DNA of 64,000 bases from Glandiceps talaboti (lineage: Eukaryota; Hemichordata; Enteropneusta; Spengelidae), in assembly GCF_964340395.1 (NCBI RefSeq), contig NC_135561.1, forward strand, positions 21,970,986 to 22,034,985. Direction: 5' to 3'. Made by a program: the position numbers and the translations under genes. This document shows, one piece after another, positions 44,991-58,697 of the stretch. Under the pieces are notes generated by a model. It was not told the DNA's origin and searched no databases. It was given only the letters and a program-made list of their open reading frames with translations. Within the stretch, counting starts at the first letter, position 1; every line of letters begins with the position of its first letter.

Positions 44991-45424
44991 TTGTGGTAAT
45001 TATATTGTCTGATAACTATATCTGTATGTCTTTAAATGATATTGATTTAGATGAACAGGGAACACGAAAAGAGAGACAAGAGAAACACTCTCTACTTTTC
45101 GAGACAATTTCATTTGTTTTGCAAGTTTATAAACTTTAAGTCTATATTACATTTTTGAAGATTATAAATATGATGACAATGATGTTATCGCCCGGCTTTT
45201 TGATCAAAATTTGGTTTTGATACGAATAGGAATATTTAAATATTGTAAATTATTGCCTTCGTATACCCTATAGACAAGGAGAATCTTTCCATAGATAAAA
45301 TGTATTGAGCAAATCACATCGCTTCGTCAATACGCACGTGTTGACATGAACCCACCGAACATCACATAGCGCGTCGCGTCGTGTTTAGTTTAAATTTGTC
45401 CCTTAGTAACAACAATGTAGCGTA

Positions 45425-45437
45425 GTTACCTGGCAAC
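45425..45437 (+). promoter_or_regulatory. RFX X-box, unit 1
   Basis: GTTACC-T-GGCAAC, an imperfect palindrome fitting the RYYNYY-N(1-3)-RRNRAC X-box consensus, 136 bp upstream of the start codon. Confidence 0.65.
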
Positions 45438-45572
45438 GGAAAGATGTGCGTCGATTTGTTTCCGTTGCTGTTATGTACATGTTCGATTGTATAGCACATC
45501 GTGTCTGTGAACGTCGTTCAACTTTCACTCTCTGTTTCCCGAAATAATTGCGATATTACTACTTTAGTTGCG

Positions 45573-46693
45573 ATGGAAAGACTTCCTAGTGCAGGTAAAG
45601 ATATTTTAAATGAATTTCTATGATAAAAAGTGAAGTACAGCAACGTTTGGAGTTAAAATTCAACACATTTGTTGTTCACACCAGTCTACGATGCCGATAC
45701 AATAGTGTATGAATGAGAATAAATGTTTTTAGACTCTGGATTCATGTTAAAACTATCGTGTTATTTACTTGTTACGTCGTCTTTCTTTCTTTTATATTTC
45801 CATGGCCGCCATCTTCACTATTACGATGTTATATTAAATCCTTATCATGTAAAGTTAGTAATATCTGCAATCTAATTTATATTTTATTTCATTTCTATTC
45901 TCCAGACAACATCTCAGTCATGTTAAAATCTACAACTGATTCGTTAAATCAGAAATCTTCTATTATCTGTACCAAGTCAAAGAGTCTGACAGTGCTAGGT
46001 AAGTCATTGAAAATTTCTGTTAGGAATCACTACTAGCATTGGTGTAGCTCAAATATGGCTATATAGACACTTATTTTATTTTCAAATTTAGATTTTATAT
46101 TTAGTTGACAATCAGGGAATAACTTCTATATATCAATAAAGAGTCAATATTTCTAGTTGTGCTATTTATGGTTTGTCTAATCATTTCGTATTATCATCAG
46201 AAACCTGCAGTGTGTCATACACTAAAAACGAAAGAAACTGTCGTAGTCACCGATTGGAGCATCGAAACACTTCTCGTAGAAGGAGTCTGAAGCTGGAGGG
46301 AAATAGATTGGAGCAGGTCTCCCATGTCAACGACAATGGTCGACTTTGTTTGATGACAAACTACTCAAAAAGTGAGTTTTAACTCCAACATTGACATGAA
46401 AGTATATTGATGAGAACTTATTCAATCAGCACCGCTAATTATTTCTTTCCCAGACACTTTTACAACTGAAACGAATGTTATAACATATTAGTTCGTAAAC
46501 ACCTACATTAATTACTTAGGTGATCAAAATTTTTTACTGTACATGTCAGCTTCATAAGCATTCTGTCACAATTTTGTTTTCTATGATAGCATTAATTTTT
46601 CCAATATTTTTATATATTATATATATATCCTTGCATGTCTGTCTGGCAGTCAGTCAGCCAGTCTGTCTGTCTCTCTGTCTGTCTCTCTGGCTA

Positions 46694-46752
<59 letters not shown>

Positions 46753-47280
46753 ATCTTAGTTAAACATTTCTAACGGAAGTCTGATAAAATCAACAATAAT
46801 CTTCTGTCTTTGTTTACAGATTCCTTAGTAAATGATAAACATACTCAGTCTCAGCGAGACATGGTGGATGTTATAGAATCATTACGTAAGGAATATCTAC
46901 AACATAACCCATCTAGTCAAGGTTATACAGGTCCTGCTCGATGTAGATCCCACCTTGCACACAAAGTTCAGATCCATGAAAGTGCAGCGCTCGGCCGCGG
47001 GGACTCGAGTAAGGATAGACCAGCTAGATGTAAATGTGAACTTGAACTTCACCTACCAGGTAGCCTAAGGAACTGCAAACTCTGTAAATCCAAGAACTCT
47101 GATATTTCTGAGGACACGTCAACTCTCAAACTCAACAAGTCCGGATCCGAACTGAAATATCCACAGTTTGTGAGACCAGTAACAGGACTTGTACCTCTAG
47201 ATTTATGGAATGACATTTGCAGGAAAGTCGTCATGTCTCTTCCTGAACTTTACAACCAATTCTCATTTGTGTTATTGTAA
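45573..47280 (+). CDS. cluster gene copy 1: unrecognised 248-aa Cys/basic-rich protein, 4 exons
   Basis: Exons 45573-45594, 45906-45998, 46201-46371 and 46820-47280 (22+93+171+461 = 747 nt). Each junction is phase 1 with GT-AG (GTAAAG, GTAAGT, GTGAGT; TCCAG, ATCAG, TACAG). The product starts MERLPSA and has a basic segment (HRLEHRNTSRRRSLKLEGN), then a charged helix-like stretch (DMVDVIESLRKEYLQHN). A Cys-containing central part (CRSHLAHKVQIHE; CKCELELHLPG; NCKLCKSKN) could bind metal. The conserved C-terminus includes RPVTGLVPLDLWNDICRKVV. There is no signal peptide or TM. AATAAA is at 47461. I do not recognise the family. The X-box upstream suggests a ciliary or sperm protein. Copy 1 differs from copies 2-4 at several exon-3 residues. 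Confidence 0.8.
46663..46748. repeat. TCTG/(TG)n microsatellite in intron 3 of copy 1
   Basis: Corresponding positions in the other copies (52682-52790, 58064-58165, 63311-63410) carry TCTG-rich arrays of different composition. Confidence 0.9.
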
Positions 47281-47905
47281 ATAATTATAAGTGATTTTGA
47301 TCGATTTGTGATAAGACATATTGAAGACTTACTTTGTACTTTATTATCACTTTTTAAGAATGTAAAATTGCATCATTCCTATATTATTAAAACATGGTGC
47401 AAAGCGATATATTTATAATGGAGAATTTCTTGTAATTTTATAAACAATATTGAAAGAGAAAATAAACAAGTTACTTTTACACGTTCTTACGGTACATATT
47501 ATTGTAGTGTCAACTTTTCTTAGCCATTTAGTACCATGTAAGTAAGCTATTTCCAACCGTCCGTTGTCGTTAAATCTTAGCATTGCGTGAAACGACTATT
47601 TGAATAGACGGAAATACTGAGTGATTTCTTTGACCAATTGTATCTAAAGTGTCGTATCCTTTGATGCAGTTTGTATTACACAGTAACATTGAGAAGTTCT
47701 ACGTTTGAAAAACTTCAAATGGGTAGTTTTTAGTACAAGGAAGGTGTGTGACGCATACCACGGCAGTGTTTGTAAACTGAATAGTTTTGAAACGACACAT
47801 GGGCCTATACAAAGGGTTAAACGAATCTTTCATAAACTAATCTTAAAGAAACAAGAATGATAACGATAATCCTAGGTCCCTGGGATGAGATAAGGCTGTA
47901 AGGAA

Positions 47906-47907
<2 letters not shown>

Positions 47908-48003
<96 letters not shown>

Positions 48004-48028
48004 GGACGGACGGACGGACGGACGGACG

Positions 48029-48120
<92 letters not shown>
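47908..48120. repeat. (CAGA)n-(CGGA)n-(CAGA)n array, unit 1
   Basis: CGGA core at 48003-48034 inside CAGA flanks. Orthologous arrays are at 53953-54163 and 59325-59410. Confidence 0.97.
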
Positions 48121-48122
<2 letters not shown>

Positions 48123-48750
48123 TACATTGTATAGTACACTCGCCAACTTCGAAATTGGCAGTTTTCACAAGTATCATAATGGTATTTTACGTATGATCCC
48201 GTTGGAAAACTAAACAATTACATACATTTTCATCAAAGGGGCTAAAGAGAAGTTTTTATGAACCAAATTGAAAACAACTAGCGGCTTTAAGGACTTCTTT
48301 GACAGAGAGAGGTCATTAGTTCATCGTATTTGTATTTTAGCAATGTGAAATAGATATGCAGATAACATGTCCTTTCTCATTTATACACTTGGTTATAATA
48401 CTTTCATTCAGTCTGTTGCATAATACGAGTTTGTGATGTATGCTACGTTTATATAGTTTCGTGTTTTAAAAGCCGAATAAATTGTTGGCTCACATTAAGA
48501 ATTACTGAATTCATTTCACCAGATGATGCAACCAAAGTACTGATAAATATCTTTAAATGAAATATATACACGAAATGAATACAAGCTATAGGCATGAAAA
48601 ATTAATTTTAATAGATATTGATCTGGTGTGAACTAGGGAAGCTGGACAATTGGAATCAGCGTCAATTGGCCCCACTACCAAACCATGTCTCAACACAACT
48701 CGACAATCTTATAAGCAACGTGTTTTTCACTGTTTTGTTATTACTAGCAA

Positions 48751-49317
48751 ACACTCACACAGAACCAAATTACATTTCCTGCTGCAAAGCACTGGAACTC
48801 ACTTCCCTCCTCAATCAAACAGATAACATCAAGACAAGTATTTAAAAAGGCGTTAAAACAAAACTTCCTCAATTCTATGGCTGATTGATTGATTTAGTTT
48901 TTCTTCCTTTGTATTTTGTCAAATTTCATTTTTGTTCAATAAGTATTCCAGTTATAAGTGTTTTACTGTTTGTTTTGTTTTTTTGTTTGTTTTTTTGTTT
49001 TGTTTTTGTTTTTGAACTCTTCCCCATTCCTAGATTATTGATTTCTTTGTTGTTTGTTTTCCTATCAAATTGTATTTTTTGGAGTTATTTCTTTATGTAT
49101 GAGGTATTAGAGTATGCACCTATTTTGTTCTACATGTATACCATTTTTGCAACTCTACATATCTTCATTGTATAAAAAGATTTATTTCATATAATTTGTT
49201 TGGGCCATGAAGGAAGATTAGTTCTGCTGAACTATATTTCATGGTCCCCACCAATTATACTTAGTTAGATTTATGAAATGTAAATACTTATTATTATGGT
49301 GAAAATAAATTATTATT
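48751..49317 (+). pseudogene. 5'-truncated non-LTR retrotransposon 3' end, unit-1 specific
   Basis: Absent from units 2 and 3, where TTACTAGCAAA joins ATGGGGGCAATT directly. The start encodes AAKHWNSLPSSIKQ and SRQVFKKALKQNFLNSMAD with a stop, the C-terminal tail typical of non-LTR RT proteins. The 3' end has an (ATT)n-type tail (TTATTATTATGG twice). Confidence 0.8.
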
Positions 49318-50208
49318 ATGGGGACAATTATTAGTCAGATCGTAGTATTGACACGGCAAAGTGCGACCTCTCATGCAATGCACTGGCGAGGCAGTGTTGT
49401 AATGATTAATGTTGATCAGCATCTAATTAGTACGGTAATCAACTACAGGCAGATTCACAATATATATACGCATTAAATCCAGTCAATTTTAACTGATTTT
49501 CCGTGACTTCGTCAGCCAAGTAATAAAATCGAAAAGTTAAAGTTGATCAAGTTACTTGCGTAAAGTTATATTGAGCCAGAGTCCGGTCCAATTGACCTGG
49601 GTCCAATTGACTAGAAAGCTGAACTGCTTAGGATTCAGATCCTTTGTTTTACAACAAAAGAGAGTTAACGATGTTTTTGGTAAAAGTCTCGGAGATCCAA
49701 ACACATTTCTAATACCTTCCTTTCACTTCCTTTCTGATAATATTTATGTTGATAAAAGTTGTTTTATAATGTTACGCGACTACGTTCTTCTTTTATACTG
49801 AGTTCAAAAACAAAGTGATATAGAATACAACACCAGATGGCGACAAATACAGACAACTACCGACACATGTTTCCTGTCTACTGAAGCATTGATATAATGT
49901 GTTAATTGTCATGACAACTAATAAACAAACCTTTGTATCTTGTAATTATTGTAAAAGACTGTTTTATATCCGATAGATTTCAACTATAGACTATTCCTTT
50001 TTTTAAATATACGGTATGTATAAATCTAAATAAATTTAACATTTATCCACTGACATTTAATTGCGATTCTGTTCCGAGAAACCTTCTTTTATTTAAGGTG
50101 TCAAGAAGACAAAATCCAGCTTGCTAAACTATAAGATTTGCTATGATCAAATGTTTGATTAAATCTTGGTCGGAGAGAATGGGCATTTCTTACTTGGTTT
50201 TAAAGTAC

Positions 50209-50247
50209 GTCTGTCCGTCCGTCCGTCCGCGCGCGCGCGCGCGCGTA

Positions 50248-50298
<51 letters not shown>

Positions 50299-50370
50299 CA
50301 GCGTGTGAAAATATATACATTATGCAAAACGGTCAGTACGTGTGCCTGTACGAACGTCCGTACGAACGTA

Positions 50371-50442
<72 letters not shown>

Positions 50443-50505
50443 CGTCCGTCCGTCCGTCCGTCCGTCCGTCCGTCCGTCCGTCCGTCCGTCTGTCTGTCTG
50501 TTTAT
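50209..50505. repeat. TCCG/CG/TG arrays and (TCTG)-(TCCG)-(TCTG) array, unit 1
   Basis: (GTCC)n, (CG)n and (TG)n at 50209-50297, then TCTG with a TCCG core at 50436-50490. Counterparts are at 55669-55902 and 60840-61135. Confidence 0.95.
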
Positions 50506-50693
50506 ATGTGTCTGTATACTTACGTTCTCACTTGTGCAAGTGCTTTGGGTTTCATTCAGTTAATTTGCTGTCTGTAACTATTCTTGAATATCACGTTTTG
50601 ATATGATCATCAGTAAAACATCTTGTCATCTTATCGTTTTAGGGGAAAGCGCTCGTTCACTCTCTTTAATGCTGACATTTGTTCTTGTTACCA

Positions 50694-50835
50694 TAGGAAT
50701 GAAAGTCTCCTCGCAAGCCAGATGAGAATTTACAAAGAATCCCGCCCTCAACGGTATAACAGCGAAACATCGAAGCAATGGTTGACCACAATGCAATATG
50801 AATACTTACAAGATACTCATAATCGTCAGAAATAA
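50694..50835 (+). CDS. candidate terminal exon X between gene copies, unit 1
   Basis: Follows TTACCATAG (acceptor at 50694) and encodes NESLLASQMRIYKESRPQ, then RYNSETSKQWLTTMQYEYL and ending NRQK before TAA. The frame is open in all three units (56094-56235 and 61318-61459), with few amino-acid changes. No upstream coding exon could be assigned, so it may be the last exon of a second gene in the unit or non-coding. No family recognised. Confidence 0.35.
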
Positions 50836-51431
50836 GAGATAATGTGACGTTATTTGAGTTTTTGTGTTTAGTGACTGATTTCTTTATATTTACTTCCTAA
50901 ACATTTCAAGAGTTAGATTAAAATAATACAAGAAAAGAAACACGCAATAGTTCACTTCGTGACAATGACAGTAATGTTAGTAAGTACTGTTTTGTATTGA
51001 TGTTATTTTCGGAACAACGGAATTAGTTTATATTTGCATCTAACAGTTATCGAATTCAGATAAATAGAAAATGAAAAGAAAGAGCTATCCGTTTAAAAAC
51101 AAATATTGAATGCTTGTATCTGTTTCAGAAGTCTGTGACGTAATGTCCAAAACTGATTGCTTAGTTAGCCAGTTTTATATTCAGTTCAATTTATGTAAAT
51201 TGAGAAATAGTATCACGTCAATTATTTTGTTGTTTTTAAAAACTTCCTTCCAACAGATCAAAATCACTAGAAAATCACTATGACCCATACAAAGACCGCA
51301 CCTTGATTGTCACTGTACATGTACCGGATGTGTCAAAATGATTTTACCTGAACATCACCTACGTCTATCCATGACTAGCGTTAGCGCGTCGTCTTTATTT
51401 TGTCGTTCAGCGACAGCAATGTATTGCTGTA

Positions 51432-51444
51432 GTTACCAGGCAAC
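51432..51444 (+). promoter_or_regulatory. RFX X-box, unit 2
   Basis: GTTACC-A-GGCAAC, 138 bp before the start codon. The spacer base differs from the other units but both half-sites are kept. Confidence 0.65.
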
Positions 51445-51581
51445 GGAAAGATGTGCGTCGATTTGTTTCCGTTGTTGTTATGTACATGTTCGATTGTATA
51501 GCACATCGTGTCTGTGAACGTCGTTCAACTTTCACTCTCTGTGTTTCCCGAAATAATTGCGATATTACTACTTTAGTTGCG

Positions 51582-52707
51582 ATGGAGAGACTTCCTAGTG
51601 CAGGTAAAGATATTTTAAATGAATTTCTATGATAAAAAGTGAAGTACAGCAACGTTTGGAGTTAAAATTCAACACATTTGTTGTTCACGCCAGTCTACGA
51701 TGCCGATACAATAGTGTATGAATGAGAATAAATGTTTTTAGACTCTGGATTCATGTTAAAACTATCGTATTATTTACTTGTTACGTCGTCTTTCTTTCTT
51801 TTTTATTTTCATGGCCGCCATCTTCACTATTACAATGTTATATTAAATCCTTATCATGTAAAGTTAGTATATCTGCAATCTAATTTATAATATTTTAATT
51901 CATTTCTATTCTCCAGACAACATCTCAGTCATGTTGAAATCTACAACTGATTCGTTGAATCAGAAATCTTCTATTATCTGTACCAAGTCAAAGAGTCTGA
52001 CAGTGCTAGGTAAGTCATTGAAAATTTCTGTTAGGAATCACTAGCACTGGTGTAGCTCAAATATGGCTATATAGACACTTATTTTATTTTCAAGTTTAGA
52101 TTTTATATTTAGTTGACAACAAGGAATAACTTATATATATCAATAAACAGTCAATATTTCTAGTTGTGCTACTATATTTATGATTTGTCTAATCATTTCG
52201 TCTTACCATCAGAAACCTGCAGTGTGCCATACACTAAAAACGAAAGAAACTGTCGTAGTCACCGATTGGAGCATCGAAACACTTCTCGTAGAAGGAGTCT
52301 GAAGCTGGAGGGAAATAGCTTGAAGCAAGTTTCCCATGACAACGACAATGGTCGACTTTGTTTGATGACAAACTACTCAAAAAGTAAGTTTTAACTCCAA
52401 CATTGACATGAAAGTATATTGATGAGAACTTATTATAAGTTTACTGATTTCAAATTAGCACCTCTAATTATTTCTTTCGCAGACACTTTTTACTATTCAA
52501 ACGAATGTTACGGCATATTTATCCGTAAACACCTACATTAATTCCATTGGTGATCACAAATTGTTACTGTACATGTCAGCTTTATATGCATTCAGTCACA
52601 ATTTTTTCTATTTTTAGTTTTCTATGAATGAATTTTTCCAATATTTTTTTTATATATTATGCATCCTTGAATGTAAATGTGCCTGTCTGTCTGTCTATGT
52701 CTGCGTG

Positions 52708-52756
<49 letters not shown>

Positions 52757-53326
52757 ATGTATGTGTCTGTGTCTGTGTCTCTCTACATGTGTGTGTCTAT
52801 CTCAGTTAATATTTCTAACGGAAGTCATACTAAAATCAACAATAATCTTCTGTCTTTGTTTACAGATTCCTTAGTAAATGATAAACATACTCAGTCTCAG
52901 CGAGACATGGTGGATGTTATAGAATCATTACGTAAGGAATATCTACAACATAACCCATCTAGTCAAGGTTATACAGGTCCTGCTCGATGTAGATCCCACC
53001 TTGCACACAAAGTTCAGATCCATGAAAGTGCAGCGCTCGGCCGTGGGGAGTCGAGTAAGGATAGACCAGCTAGATGTAAATGTGAACTTGAACTTCACCT
53101 ACCAGGTAGCCTAAGGAACTGCAAACTCTGTAAATCCAAGAACTCTGATATTTCTGAGGACACGTCAACTCTCAAACTCAACAAGTTCGGATCCGAACTG
53201 AAATATCCACAGTTTGTGAGACCAGTAACAGGACTTGTACATCTAGATATATGGAATGACATTTGCAGGAAAGTCGTCATGTCTCTTCCTGAACTTTACA
53301 ACCAATTCTCATTTGTGTTGTTGTAA
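51582..53326 (+). CDS. cluster gene copy 2 (248 aa)
   Basis: Exons 51582-51603, 51917-52009, 52213-52383 and 52866-53326 (747 nt). Splice sites and phases are as in copy 1, except the exon-3 donor is GTAAGT instead of GTGAGT. Relative to copy 1: SVPYTKN for SVSYTKN, GNSLKQVSHDNDN for GNRLEQVSHVNDN, GRGESS for GRGDSS, KFGSEL for KSGSEL and VHLDIW for VPLDLW. Intact start, frame and stop. Probably functional. Confidence 0.8.
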
Positions 53327-53952
53327 ATAATTATAAGTGATTTTGATCGATTTGTGATAAGACATATTGAAGACTTACTTTGTACTTTATTATCACTTTT
53401 TAAGAATGTAAAATTGCATCATTCCTATATTATTAAAACATGGTGCAAAGCGATATAATTATAATGGAGAATTTCTTATAATTTTATAAACAATATTGAA
53501 AGAGAAAATAAACAAGTTACTTTTACACGTTCTTACGGTACATATTATTGTAGTGTCAACTTTTCTTATCCATTTAGTACCATGTAAGTAAGCTATTTCC
53601 AACCGTCCGTTGTCGTTAAATCTTAGCATTGCGTGAAACGACTATTTGAATAGATGGAAATACTGAGTGATTTCTTTGACCAATTGTATCTAAAGTGTCG
53701 TATCCTTTGATGCAGTTTGTTTTACACAGTAACATTGAGAAGTTCTACGTTTGAAAAACTTCAAATGGGTAGTTTTTAGTACAAGGAAGGTGTGTGACGC
53801 ATACCACGGCAGTGTTTGTAAACTGAATAGTTTTGAAACGACACATGGGCCTATACAAAGGGTTAAACGAATCTTTCATAAACTAATCTTAAAGAAACAA
53901 GAATGATAACGATAATCCTAGGTCCCTTGGGATGAGATTAGGTTGTAAGGAA

Positions 53953-54014
<62 letters not shown>

Positions 54015-54079
54015 GGACGGACGGACGGACGGACGGACGGACGGACGGACGGACGGACGGACGGACGGACGGACGGACG

Positions 54080-54146
<67 letters not shown>

Positions 54147-54163
54147 GGACAGACAGACAGACA
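53953..54163. repeat. (CAGA)n-(CGGA)n-(CAGA)n array, unit 2
   Basis: CGGA core 54014-54086, more than twice as long as in unit 1, with one isolated CGGA at about 54145. Confidence 0.97.
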
Positions 54164-55668
54164 AATACATTATATAGTACACTCGCCAACTTCGAAATTG
54201 GCAGTTTTCACAAGTATCATAATGGTATTTTACGTATGATCCCGTTGGAAAACTAAACAATTACATACATTTTCATCAAAGGGGCTAAAGAGATTTTTAT
54301 ATGAACCAAATTGAAAACAGCTAGCGGCTTTCAAGACTTCTTTGACAGAGAGAGATCATTAGTTCATCGTATTTGTATTTTAGCAATGTGAAATAGATAT
54401 GCAGATAACATGTCCTTTCTCATTTATGCACTTGGTTATAATACTTTCATTCAGTCTGTTGCATAATACGAGTTTGTGATGTATGCTACGTTTATATAGT
54501 TTCGTGTTTTAAAAGCCGAATAAATTGTTGGCTCACATTAAGAATTACTGAATTCAGTAACCAAAGTACTGATAAATATATTTAAATGAAATATATATAC
54601 GAAATGAATACAAGCTAGAGGCATGAAAACTTAATTTTAATAGGTATTGATCTGGTGTGAACTAGGGAAGCTGGACAATTGGAATCCGTGTCAATTGGCC
54701 CCTCTACCAAACCCTGTCTCAACACAACTCGACAATCTTATAAGCAACGTGTTTTTCACTGTTTTGTTATTACTAGCAAATATGGGGGCAATTATTAGTT
54801 AGATCGTAGTATTGACACGGCAAAGTGCGACCTCTCATCCAATGCACTGGCGAGGCAGTGTTTTAATGATTAATAATGTTGATCTACATCTAAGTACGGT
54901 AATCAACTACAGGCAGATTCACAATATATATACGCATTAAATCCAGTCAATTTCAAATAATTTTCCGTGACTTCGTCAGCCAAGTAATAAAATCGAAAAG
55001 TTAAAGTTGATCAAGTTACTTGCGTAAAGTTATATTGAGCCAGAGTCCAATTGACCTGGGTCCAATTGACTAGAAAGCTGAACTGCTTAGAATTCAGATC
55101 CTTTGTTTTACAACAAAAGAGAGTTAACGATGTTTTTGGTAAAAGTCTCGGAGATCCAAACACACTTCTAATACCTTCCTTTCACTTTCCTTCTGATAAT
55201 ATCTATGTTGATAAAGTTGCTTTATAATGTTACGCGACTACGTTCTTCTTTTATACTGAGTTTAAAAACAAAGTGATATAGAATACAACACCAGATGGCG
55301 ACAAATACAGACAACTACCGACACATGTTTCCTGTCTACTGAAGCATTGATATAATGTGTAAATTGTCATGACAACTAATAAACAAACCTTTGTATCTTG
55401 TAATTATTGTAAAAGACTGTTTTATATCCGATAGATTTCAACTATAGACTATTCCTTTTTTTAAATATACTGTATGTATAAATCTAAATAAATTTAACAT
55501 TTATCCACTGACATTTAATTGCGATTCTGTTCCGAGAAACCTTCTTTTATTTAAGGTGTCAAGAAGACAAAATCCAGCTTGCTAAACTATAAGATTTGCT
55601 ATGATCAAATGTTTGATTAAATCTTGGTCGGAGAGAATGGGCATTTCTTACTTGGTTTTAAAGTACGT

Positions 55669-55688
55669 CTGTCCGTCCGTCCGTCCGC

Positions 55689-55738
<50 letters not shown>

Positions 55739-55814
55739 CAGCGTGTGTGAAAATATATACATTATGCAAAACGATCAGTACGTGTGCCTGTACGAACGTA
55801 CGTACGAACGTATG

Positions 55815-55858
<44 letters not shown>

Positions 55859-55902
55859 CGTCCGTCCGTCCGTCCGTCCGTCTGTCTGTCTGTCTGTCTG
55901 TG
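55669..55902. repeat. TCCG/CG/TG and TCTG-TCCG-TCTG arrays, unit 2
   Basis: TCCG core at 55852-55880 within TCTG, shorter than in unit 1. Confidence 0.95.
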
Positions 55903-56093
55903 TATATGTGTCTGTATACTTACGTTCTCACTTGTGCAAGTGCTTTGGGTTTCATTCAGTTAATTTGCTGTCTGTAACTATTCTTGAATATCACGTTTTG
56001 ATATGATCATCAGTAAAACATCTTGTCATCTTATCGTTTTAGGGGAAAGCGCTCGTTCACTCTCTTTAACGCTGACATTTGTTTTTGTTACCA

Positions 56094-56235
56094 TAGGAAT
56101 GAAAGTCTCCTCTCAAGCCAGACGAGAATTTACAAAGAATCCCGCCCTCAACGGTATAACAGCGAAACATCGAAGCAATGGTTGACCACAATGCAATATG
56201 AATACTTACAAAATATTCATAATCGTCAGAAATAA
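56094..56235 (+). CDS. candidate terminal exon X, unit 2
   Basis: Same acceptor and frame as 50694-50835. Encodes NESLLSSQTRIYKESRPQ, ending IHNRQK and TAA. An alternative frame (MKVSSQARREF...) is also open here but is interrupted in unit 1, so the first frame is preferred. Confidence 0.35.
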
Positions 56236-56812
56236 GAGATAATGTGACGTTGTTTGAGTTTTTGTGTTTAGTGACTGATTTCTTTATTTTCACTTCCTAA
56301 ACATTTCAAGAGTTAGATTAAAATAATACAAGAAAAGAAACACGCAATAGTTCACTTCGTGACAATGTCACGTGTTAGTAAGTACTGTTTTGTATAATGA
56401 TGTTATTTTCGGAACAACGGAATTAGTTTATATTTGCATCTTACAGTTATCGAATTCAGATAAATAGAAAATGAAAAGAAAGAGCTATCCGTTTAAAAAC
56501 AAATATTGAATGCTTGTATCTGTTTCAGAAGTCTGTGACGTAATGTCCAAAACTGATTGCTTAGTTAGCCAGTTTTATATTCAGTTCAATTTATGTAAAT
56601 TATGTCACGTCAATTATTTTGTTGTTTTTAAAAACTTCCTTCCAACAGATCAAAATCACTAGAAAATCACTATGACCCATACAAAGACCGCACCTTGATT
56701 GTCACTGTACATGTACCGGATGTGTCAAAATAAATCTACCTACGTCTATCCATGACTAGCGTTAGCGCGTCGTCTTTATTTTGTCGTTCAGCGACAGCAA
56801 TGTATTGATGTA

Positions 56813-56825
56813 GTTACCTGGCAAC
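56813..56825 (+). promoter_or_regulatory. RFX X-box, unit 3
   Basis: GTTACC-T-GGCAAC, 138 bp before the start codon, kept although adjacent bases have changed (GAAATG for GGAAAG). Confidence 0.65.
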
Positions 56826-56962
56826 GAAATGATGTGCGTCGATTTGTTTCCGTTGTTGTTATGTACATGTTCGATTGTATAGCACATCGTGTCTGTGAAC
56901 ATCGTTCAACTTTCACTCTCTGTGTTTCCCGAAATAATTGCGATATTACTACTTTAGTTGCC

Positions 56963-58089
56963 ATGGAAAGACTTCCTAGTGCAGGTAAAGATATTTTAAA
57001 TGAATTTCTATGATAAAAAGTAAAGTACAGCAACGTTTGGAGTTAAAATTCAACACATTTGTTGTTCACGCCAGTCTACGATGCCGATACAATAGTGTAT
57101 AAATGAGAATAAATGTTTTTAGACTCTGGATTCATGTTAAAACTATCGTATTATTTACTTGTTACGTCGTCTTTCTTTCTTTTTTATTTCCATGGCCGCC
57201 ATCTTCACTATTACGATGTTATATTAAATCCTTATCATGTAAAGTTAGTAATATCTGCAATCTAATTTATAATATTTTAATTCATTTCTATTCTCCAGAC
57301 AACATCTCAGTCATGTTGAAATCTACAACTGATTCGTTGAATCAGAAATCTTCTATTATCTGTACCAAGTCAAAGAGTCTGACAGTGCTAGGTAAGTCAT
57401 TGAAAATTTCTGTTAGGAATCACTAGCACTGGTGTAGCTCAAATATGGCTATATAGACACTTATTTTATTTTCAAGTTTAGATTTTATATTTAGTTGACA
57501 ACAAGGAATAACTTATATATATCAATAAACAGTCAATATTTCTAGTTGTGCTACTGTATTTATGATTTGTCTAATCATTTCGTCTTACCATCAGAAACCT
57601 GCAGTGTGCCATACACTAAAAACGAAAGAAACTGTCGTAGTCACCGATTGGAGCATCGAAACACTTCTCGTAGAAGGAGTCTGAAGCTGGAGGGAAATAG
57701 CTTGAAGCAAGTTTCCCATGACAACGACAATGGTCGACTTTGTTTGATGACAAACTACTCAAAAAGTAAGTTTTAACTCCAACATTGACATGAAAGTATA
57801 TTGATGAGAACTTATTATAAATTTACTGATTTCAAATTAGCACCTCTAATTATTTCTTTCGCAGACACTTTTTACTATTCAAGCGAATGTTATGGCATAT
57901 TTATCCGTAAACACCTACAGTAATTCCATTGGTGATCACAAATTGTTACTGTACATGTCAGCTTTATATGCATTCAGTCACAATTTTTCTATTTTTAGTT
58001 TTCTATGAATGAATTTTTCCAATATTTTTTTTTATATATTATGCATCCTTGAATGTAAATGTGCCTGTCTGTCTGTCTATGTCTGCGTG

Positions 58090-58122
<33 letters not shown>

Positions 58123-58697
58123 GGCTGTCTGTCTATGATATGTCTGTGTCTCTCTACATGTGTGTGTCTATCTCAGTTAATATTTCTAACGGAAGTCATA
58201 CTAAAATCAACAATAATCTTCTGTCTTTGTTTACAGATTCCTTAGTAAATGATAAACATACTCAGTCTCAGCGAGACATGGTGGATGTTATAGAATCATT
58301 ACGTAAGGAATATCTACAACATAACCCATCTAGTCAAGGTTATACAGGTCCTGCTCGATGTAGATCCCACCTTGCACACAAAGTTCAGATCCATGAAAGT
58401 GCAGCGCTCGGCCGCGGGGAGTCGAGTAAGGATAGACCAGCTAGATGTAAATGTGAACTTGAACTTCACCTACCAGGTAGCCTAAGGAACTGCAAACTCT
58501 GTAAATCCAAGAACTCTGATATTTCTGAGGACACGTCAACTCTCAAACTCAACAAGTTCGGATCCGAACTGAAATATCCACAGTTTGTGAGACCAGTAAC
58601 AGGATTTGTACCTCTAGATATATGGAAGGACATTTGCAGGAAAGTCGTCATGTCTCTTCCTGAACTTTACAACCAATTCTCATTTGTGTTGTTGTAA
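56963..58697 (+). CDS. cluster gene copy 3 (248 aa)
   Basis: Exons 56963-56984, 57299-57391, 57595-57765 and 58237-58697 (747 nt). The start context is CCATGG. The sequence is very close to copy 2. Changes in the last exon include TGFVPLDIWKD where copy 1 has TGLVPLDLWND. Frame and splice sites are intact. Confidence 0.8.
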
